A DNA stretch of 64,000 bases from CADEED01 sp036677145 (GTDB taxonomy: Bacteria; Pseudomonadota; Gammaproteobacteria; Steroidobacterales; Steroidobacteraceae). The DNA is taken from contig JAKFFF010000111.1 in the NCBI GenBank assembly GCA_036677145.1, positions 1 to 64,000 on the forward strand, written 5' to 3'. Both the position numbers and the translations under genes were made by a program. The notes under the pieces were generated by a model, which worked only from the letters and a program-made list of their open reading frames with translations, made no database searches and was not told the DNA's origin. Below are positions 60,901 to 64,000 of this stretch, piece by piece (the first letter of the stretch is position 1; every line of letters starts with the position of its first letter).

Positions 60901-63900
60901 CGTTCAACGCGACGCCGTCAAAATTGAGCGCACTGACTGCTTTGCCGTTGATCGAGAGCTCGGCGAGCTGACCGGGCTCGTGCTGGATCGCGATCTTGAT
61001 CGAGGCGATCGGCGGCGAGGCATCGGCCTGCGGGGTCAGCCAGCGGATGCCGGGACTCAAGGTGGCGATGTCGTATGCGGCTTTCGGCGCGCTGACCTCG
61101 CGCGTGGTCTTGCGCAGGTTGCGCGCGACACCGCTGCCCGGACCGCGCAGCACGATGCCCGCGGTTTCGAGGCGTTGCGTCTCACCACCGGCGCGCACGA
61201 GTTCGAGCGGCGCGTTGGCTTCGAATCGCGAGCCTTCGATGACGATGTCGACGCGGCGATTGGCCGCGTGGCTCGCCGCGTCCTTGCCCTGATTCAGCGG
61301 CTCGTCGGCGCCGCGGCCGATGACCTGCACACGGCTCGACGGAACATTGAGCGACACCGCCAGATACTCGGCCACCGTGCGCGCACGAGCTTCGGAGAGT
61401 GCGTAGTTATCGGCGAATACGTTGCGTTTGGATATCGGCTGCGAGTCGGCGTGACCCACCGCGCGGATCGTGATCTCGCGCGCGCCGCGCCAGGCGTCGA
61501 TGTGCTGGCGCAGGGCGGCTTCATCCGCCGGCGCAAGTTCTGTCTTGAGCACGTCGAAGCGCGGCGTGAACGAGAACTGCGAGCGGCCGTAACGCGCCGA
61601 GCCGCGTGTGAGCTGCGACTCGATGGGCTGCGTACGCAGGCCGGATTTCGAGGGCGAATCGAACAACACCGCGGCGCGCACCGGCAAGTTCCCTCCGGCG
61701 GCCGGCGTCGCGCGGGTTTCGAAGCGGAACGCGCGAACCGCGCCGGCAGCGAGTTCGCCCAGGCGCGCGATCACGACGTTGTTGGTCACACTGACCACCG
61801 GTTCGCCCACGCCCTCCACCTGGGCACGCGTGTCGGTGACTTTCTCGCCATCGACCGTGGCGCTGCCGGGCAGATATTCGAAGCCCTCCGGCAGCATCAC
61901 CATGACGCGGGTGTTGCCCGTCGTGACGCCGTTGACCTTCAGCGCCGCCTCATGTGCAACCAGGCCTTCGCCCCTGGTATCGGGCAGCAGCGCGGAGTGG
62001 AAGTCGAAGACCACGTCGCCGCGCGGCGCGGCCTTCTGGCGCAACACGAAGTCGCTGCGCCACAACGTGCCGGGCCGCAGCTCCGCGAATTGCGAGTAGT
62101 CGCGGCCCGCGTGGCCCATGCGATCGCAGGGCGCGAGTTCCAGGTAGTCGGGAATCGTGAGTTTGTCGAGTTGCACGGTGTGCGTGCCCGGCTCGAGTCC
62201 CTCGAAGTGGAACCGGCCATTCTCATCGGTGACTCCATAGCGGCCGTCCTCGAGATAAACACGCACGTTGGCAACACCCGCGGATTCGCGGCCGTCGGCC
62301 TCACAGGCGCCTTCGAAAACCCGGCCGACGATGAAACCCTGCTGCGAGAACAATTCTTCGTTCATGCGCACGAGTGAACGCGCTTCGTTCGAACGCACGT
62401 TGCCGGGCGCGATGGCTTGCGCAGTATTCACTGCGTCTTTCATGCCGCGCATCGCGATCGTGTATTCGACGACGTACCGCAATTCGATGGAGGTGCCGAG
62501 CGCAAGCGACGGATGCGTGTACGTGAAGCCCGAACCATCCGCCGCGATCAGCGGATCGGCGATGCGCACGCCATCCAGGCGCAGCGAGCCCGCGCGATAG
62601 CGAGCGCCCGCCGGCAGCCGATCGACGACCTGCACATTGGTGAATGCGCCCGATTCGCTGTTGTTCTGCAGCGTGAGCGTGTACTGCACGAAGTCTCCGG
62701 TCGTGGCGATCTGCTGACCCGCGCTCTTGCGCAGCAGCAGTGATTCACCGGCCGGATCGAGCGGCAGATCCACGGCAACCGCCGGTGCGGCCGTGACTGG
62801 AAAACTCTGGCCGAACGAACCCGGCTGCAGGCGGTACGGCGCGCCTGGCAGCGTCTGCAGGTCCGTCATCGTGCGCTGCGACGGGAATGAGAAATTTCCG
62901 GGCGGCAGCACTTCGAGGCGATAGTTGCCCGGCGCGACCAGCGGGAAGCGGAACACGCCCGGCGGCATGCTGTACTGGGTTCCGCCCTGATCGGTGACAG
63001 GTTGCCCCGTGACCATCTCGCTGGGGTAACGACTCACGCCGTCGTCACCGAACACATTGGCCGCAAGACCGGTCGCGGCGTTGATGAGTCGCACGCGCGC
63101 ACCGTCGATCGGTGCGCCGGTCTGGGAATCGAACACGAGACCGTAGGGATCGATGAGCGCATCGGCAGCAACCGCGTCGCTGGCATCCACCGGATCGACA
63201 TAGGTCGCGTCGAGCTGCGAATTGCGCTCGACCTGCAGCGCGCAATCGTTCGCGAGCGCGTTGGTCGCGGTCGCGATGTAGCCGACGAAGACGCCGGTGT
63301 TGGCGCCGGTCTCGGACAATCGCAGCACCTCCGCGTCGCCGGTTGCGCGCGCGCTCACACGCACGTCGACAGTTTCGATCACGGCCGCATCGCGATTGCG
63401 GTCGAGATCGACCACAGTCACAAAAATGGGGTCGCCGGCATGCGCGACAGTGGTTTCCTGCAGGGGGATCGGGGACAGCGGATCGAGCGCGCCAGTGCCC
63501 TGCGGGGCTGGTGCGCCAAGGGCCACGAACGACGTGCCCATCCGGCATTGGGTCGGGCCCGCGGTGAACGTGCTCTGGCTGGCCGCTTCGTAGCGCGCGA
63601 GCCGGATGGCGGCGCGCGAGGGCAGCGGTTCGACGGCCAACTGCACTTCGTTCGAGAGTGTCGTGCGCGCCGCGGGGCCCGGCAGCTCGTAAGCGACGCT
63701 GCCGACGTTGCGGACCACCGTGCCGGGCGCCGTGACCTGCGCCACGGAAATCGCCGGCACAATGAGAACCGCACCAAATAACAACGAAGTACCGAGAAAC
63801 CGCTTTGCGCGGCCCCAGAACGCGCCGAAGGCGGAGTAGCTAGTTGCTACCCCGCCTTCTGCGTGAGAGTACCCATTGTTGCGGGCACCGGGTCTGGGAC

Positions 63901-63946
63901 GCCCTCGTGGGCTCCAGATCCGCGTTCCCGCGGTTGCAAACATCAT
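57962..63946 (-). CDS. Giant DUF11/OmpA/beta-barrel outer-membrane protein
   Basis: 1994 residues. A hydrophobic segment at about residues 50-69 (FLGTSLLFGAVLIVPAISVA) looks like a signal peptide but follows a 49-residue extension. Then: beta-rich region with VTVVDLDRNRDAAVIET; a prealbumin-like segment near residue 270; a DUF11 repeat (SAGQQIATTGDFVQYTLTLQ, about 400-460); an SdrD/CarboxypepD-like domain (GVTDENGRFHFEGLEPGTH, about 535-600); an OmpA/MotB peptidoglycan-binding domain (FTPRFDVLKTELAPADEAAL, about 790-910, with GHADS and LSEARARTVAEYL); and from about residue 1170 a long series of barrel-like strands to the end. The C-terminal residue is arginine. Function unknown; it may secrete or anchor a surface partner. 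Confidence 0.75.
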   Translation of the reverse strand: MMFATAGTRIWSPRGRPRPGARNNGYSHAEGGVATSYSAFGAFWGRAKRFLGTSLLFGAVLIVPAISVAQVTAPGTVVRNVGSVAYELPGPAARTTLSNEVQLAVEPLPSRAAIRLARYEAASQSTFTAGPTQCRMGTSFVALGAPAPQGTGALDPLSPIPLQETTVAHAGDPIFVTVVDLDRNRDAAVIETVDVRVSARATGDAEVLRLSETGANTGVFVGYIATATNALANDCALQVERNSQLDATYVDPVDASDAVAADALIDPYGLVFDSQTGAPIDGARVRLINAATGLAANVFGDDGVSRYPSEMVTGQPVTDQGGTQYSMPPGVFRFPLVAPGNYRLEVLPPGNFSFPSQRTMTDLQTLPGAPYRLQPGSFGQSFPVTAAPAVAVDLPLDPAGESLLLRKSAGQQIATTGDFVQYTLTLQNNSESGAFTNVQVVDRLPAGARYRAGSLRLDGVRIADPLIAADGSGFTYTHPSLALGTSIELRYVVEYTIAMRGMKDAVNTAQAIAPGNVRSNEARSLVRMNEELFSQQGFIVGRVFEGACEADGRESAGVANVRVYLEDGRYGVTDENGRFHFEGLEPGTHTVQLDKLTIPDYLELAPCDRMGHAGRDYSQFAELRPGTLWRSDFVLRQKAAPRGDVVFDFHSALLPDTRGEGLVAHEAALKVNGVTTGNTRVMVMLPEGFEYLPGSATVDGEKVTDTRAQVEGVGEPVVSVTNNVVIARLGELAAGAVRAFRFETRATPAAGGNLPVRAAVLFDSPSKSGLRTQPIESQLTRGSARYGRSQFSFTPRFDVLKTELAPADEAALRQHIDAWRGAREITIRAVGHADSQPISKRNVFADNYALSEARARTVAEYLAVSLNVPSSRVQVIGRGADEPLNQGKDAASHAANRRVDIVIEGSRFEANAPLELVRAGGETQRLETAGIVLRGPGSGVARNLRKTTREVSAPKAAYDIATLSPGIRWLTPQADASPPIASIKIAIQHEPGQLAELSINGKAVSALNFDGVALNDANTVALSRWRGVDLSDGENKLAARIFDADGKVVWQQERVVHYGAGPVRAEVDPASSKLVADGRTRPVIALRMFDKYGKAARAGTIATFSVDSPYRSWWEVEQLDNNQILATGSQQPQVEVGEGGLALIELEPTTVTGNAVLRLRFNERQSDEYRVWLAPAARDWILVGIAEGTAAYKTISGNMETASAADREEGFDQDGRVAFFAKGRIKGDFLLTMAYDSAREKKDARDRLKGTIEPDRYYLLYGDGTEQRFEAASQGKLYLKIERRQFVALFGDFDTGFTVTELTKYNRSLSGLRSDFGGERVQVSGFAARTDTGLVQDELQGDGTAGLYRLSRSPLVIGSDKLRIEVRDRFEITRVVDSRELSRFLDYDLDYEHGTIFFKQPVPSRDSNLNPVFIVVDYEVRTGGDDETAAGLRVATKLAGDKLELAASAIFEGAQAGDTSVIGSDLTWRITPETRVRAEVAQSQSDDLSRPDSSNAWLVEGKHVSDRLEARAWAREIDTGFGVGQQLTADTGTRSGGVDARYKFNDKFYLSGEVQHQTVLASDAKRLLVGTDLRMQRGAYSAGAGLRHVADEDASGDERVSDQLSLTASVDLFDGLFTLRGSSDATLGGNDASVDYPARSILGLDYRVSGDSSLYVEYEHSEGDQIEADVTRVGVRTRPWERTQVNSSINTQATEYGPRTFANFGLTQGFEWREHWAFDVGIDQTNTLRGPDLEPLNPNAPLASGSMTEDFFAAFLGASYRRELWQFTSRLEHRDSDTEERWSSTTGWYREPIEGHAMSVSLQGFDSSTPVEDSVSAVGRFAWAFRPDSSKWIVFDRFEMKYDERRALLSSFDSARIVNNLHANWQLNPKLQLGLQYGARYVASTFEGDQYAGISDILGFDLRRQLTRRFDLGVHGAALHSWESNVVDYSTGFDVGMTLAKNMWISLGYNFEGFRDADFSASRHTAQGPYLKIRIKADQDTFRDLSLDSLRPSR
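63827..63859 (-). promoter_or_regulatory. Strong hairpin near the 5' end of the giant gene
   Basis: GAAGGCGGGGTAGC and GCTACTCCGCCTTC, read on the minus strand, form a 14-bp stem (one G-U pair) around AACTA. It lies about 90-120 bases downstream of the assumed ATG at 63946 and upstream of the signal-peptide codons. It may be part of a longer structured leader if the real start is further in. No known riboswitch consensus was recognised. Confidence 0.4.
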
Positions 63947-63971
63947 GACGATCGTTGGCCTCTTGCCTGCC

Positions 63972-64000
63972 TTAGTTGATCGTCACGCGGAAACGCACGA
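63972..64000 (-). CDS. Partial CDS: C-terminal end of an upstream surface protein
   Basis: The last eight codons before a TAA at 63974-63972 read VRFRVTIN. This ending, with alternating hydrophobic and arginine residues, is like the last strand of large DUF11-type cell-surface proteins, and the gene would be transcribed with the giant protein 26 bp further on. Only the tail is in the window, so neither family nor length can be confirmed. Confidence 0.45.

Noticed and set aside
60776..62377. 533-codon frame opposite the giant protein
   Set aside because: Shadow frame; the minus strand contains a clear OmpA-like domain over the same DNA.

Overview
The window is 64 kb of high-GC proteobacterial chromosome. 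The gammaproteobacterial order pyrG-tilS-accA-dnaE-rnhB-lpxB-lpxA-fabZ-lpxD-skp-bamA-rseP-dxr-cdsA-uppS-frr-pyrH-tsf-rpsB, facing map-glnD-dapC-dapD, points to a Gram-negative gammaproteobacterium that makes lipid A. A deep-branching lineage near Xanthomonadales/Nevskiales/Steroidobacteraceae is plausible, but that placement is inference; no rRNA or tRNA gene is present to settle it. Layout: (1) 1-581 is the end of an array of integron gene cassettes: a partial cassette gene, a textbook attC site and a complete cassette encoding a four-helix membrane protein. No integrase gene is visible. (2) 582-1375 is mostly non-coding with one doubtful remnant. (3) 1376-4310 holds a B12-binding radical SAM protein, an RluE-type pseudouridine synthase and an SRPBCC protein. 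(4) 4317-26738, all on the minus strand, is a housekeeping block for pyrimidine and tRNA modification (pyrG, tilS), fatty acid and lipid A synthesis (accA, fabZ, lpxABD), replication (dnaE, rnhB), outer-membrane biogenesis (skp, bamA, rseP), isoprenoid and phospholipid precursors (dxr, uppS, cdsA) and translation (frr, tsf, rpsB). Many genes overlap by 4 bp, which suggests translational coupling. (5) 27001-32536, on the plus strand, carries map, glnD, dapC and dapD. (6) 32546-46466 looks like an insertion of accessory modules between dapD and dapE: a beta-propeller lipoprotein, a DrrAB-like ABC exporter, a MocR-type regulator, a secreted SGNH hydrolase and a phosphate-uptake operon, pstS-porin-pstC-pstA-pstB-phoU. 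(7) 46513-51579 has dapE, a low-affinity phosphate system (DUF47 protein plus Pit), dsbB and small envelope proteins. (8) 51580-52424 is gene-free and holds two inverted copies of a MITE-like repeat. (9) 52425-57935 carries phoU-phoR-phoB, tsaB and a DinG/YoaA helicase. (10) 57962-64000 is a giant DUF11/OmpA/beta-barrel outer-membrane protein and the last codons of an upstream partner. Phosphate is a running theme. The high-affinity Pst system with its own porin, the low-affinity Pit system, three PhoU-fold proteins and the PhoR-PhoB sensor pair lie within about 16 kb and probably form one regulated network. The intergenic space is sprinkled with GGGGACA-bounded palindromes resembling REP/BIME elements, at six places, two of them long composite inverted repeats. 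An octamer of the form CTANCTAC (N = T, A or G) is strongly over-represented. The least explained items are the giant outer-membrane protein with its truncated upstream neighbour, the inverted repeat pair at 51.6-52.4 kb and the CTANCTAC motif.
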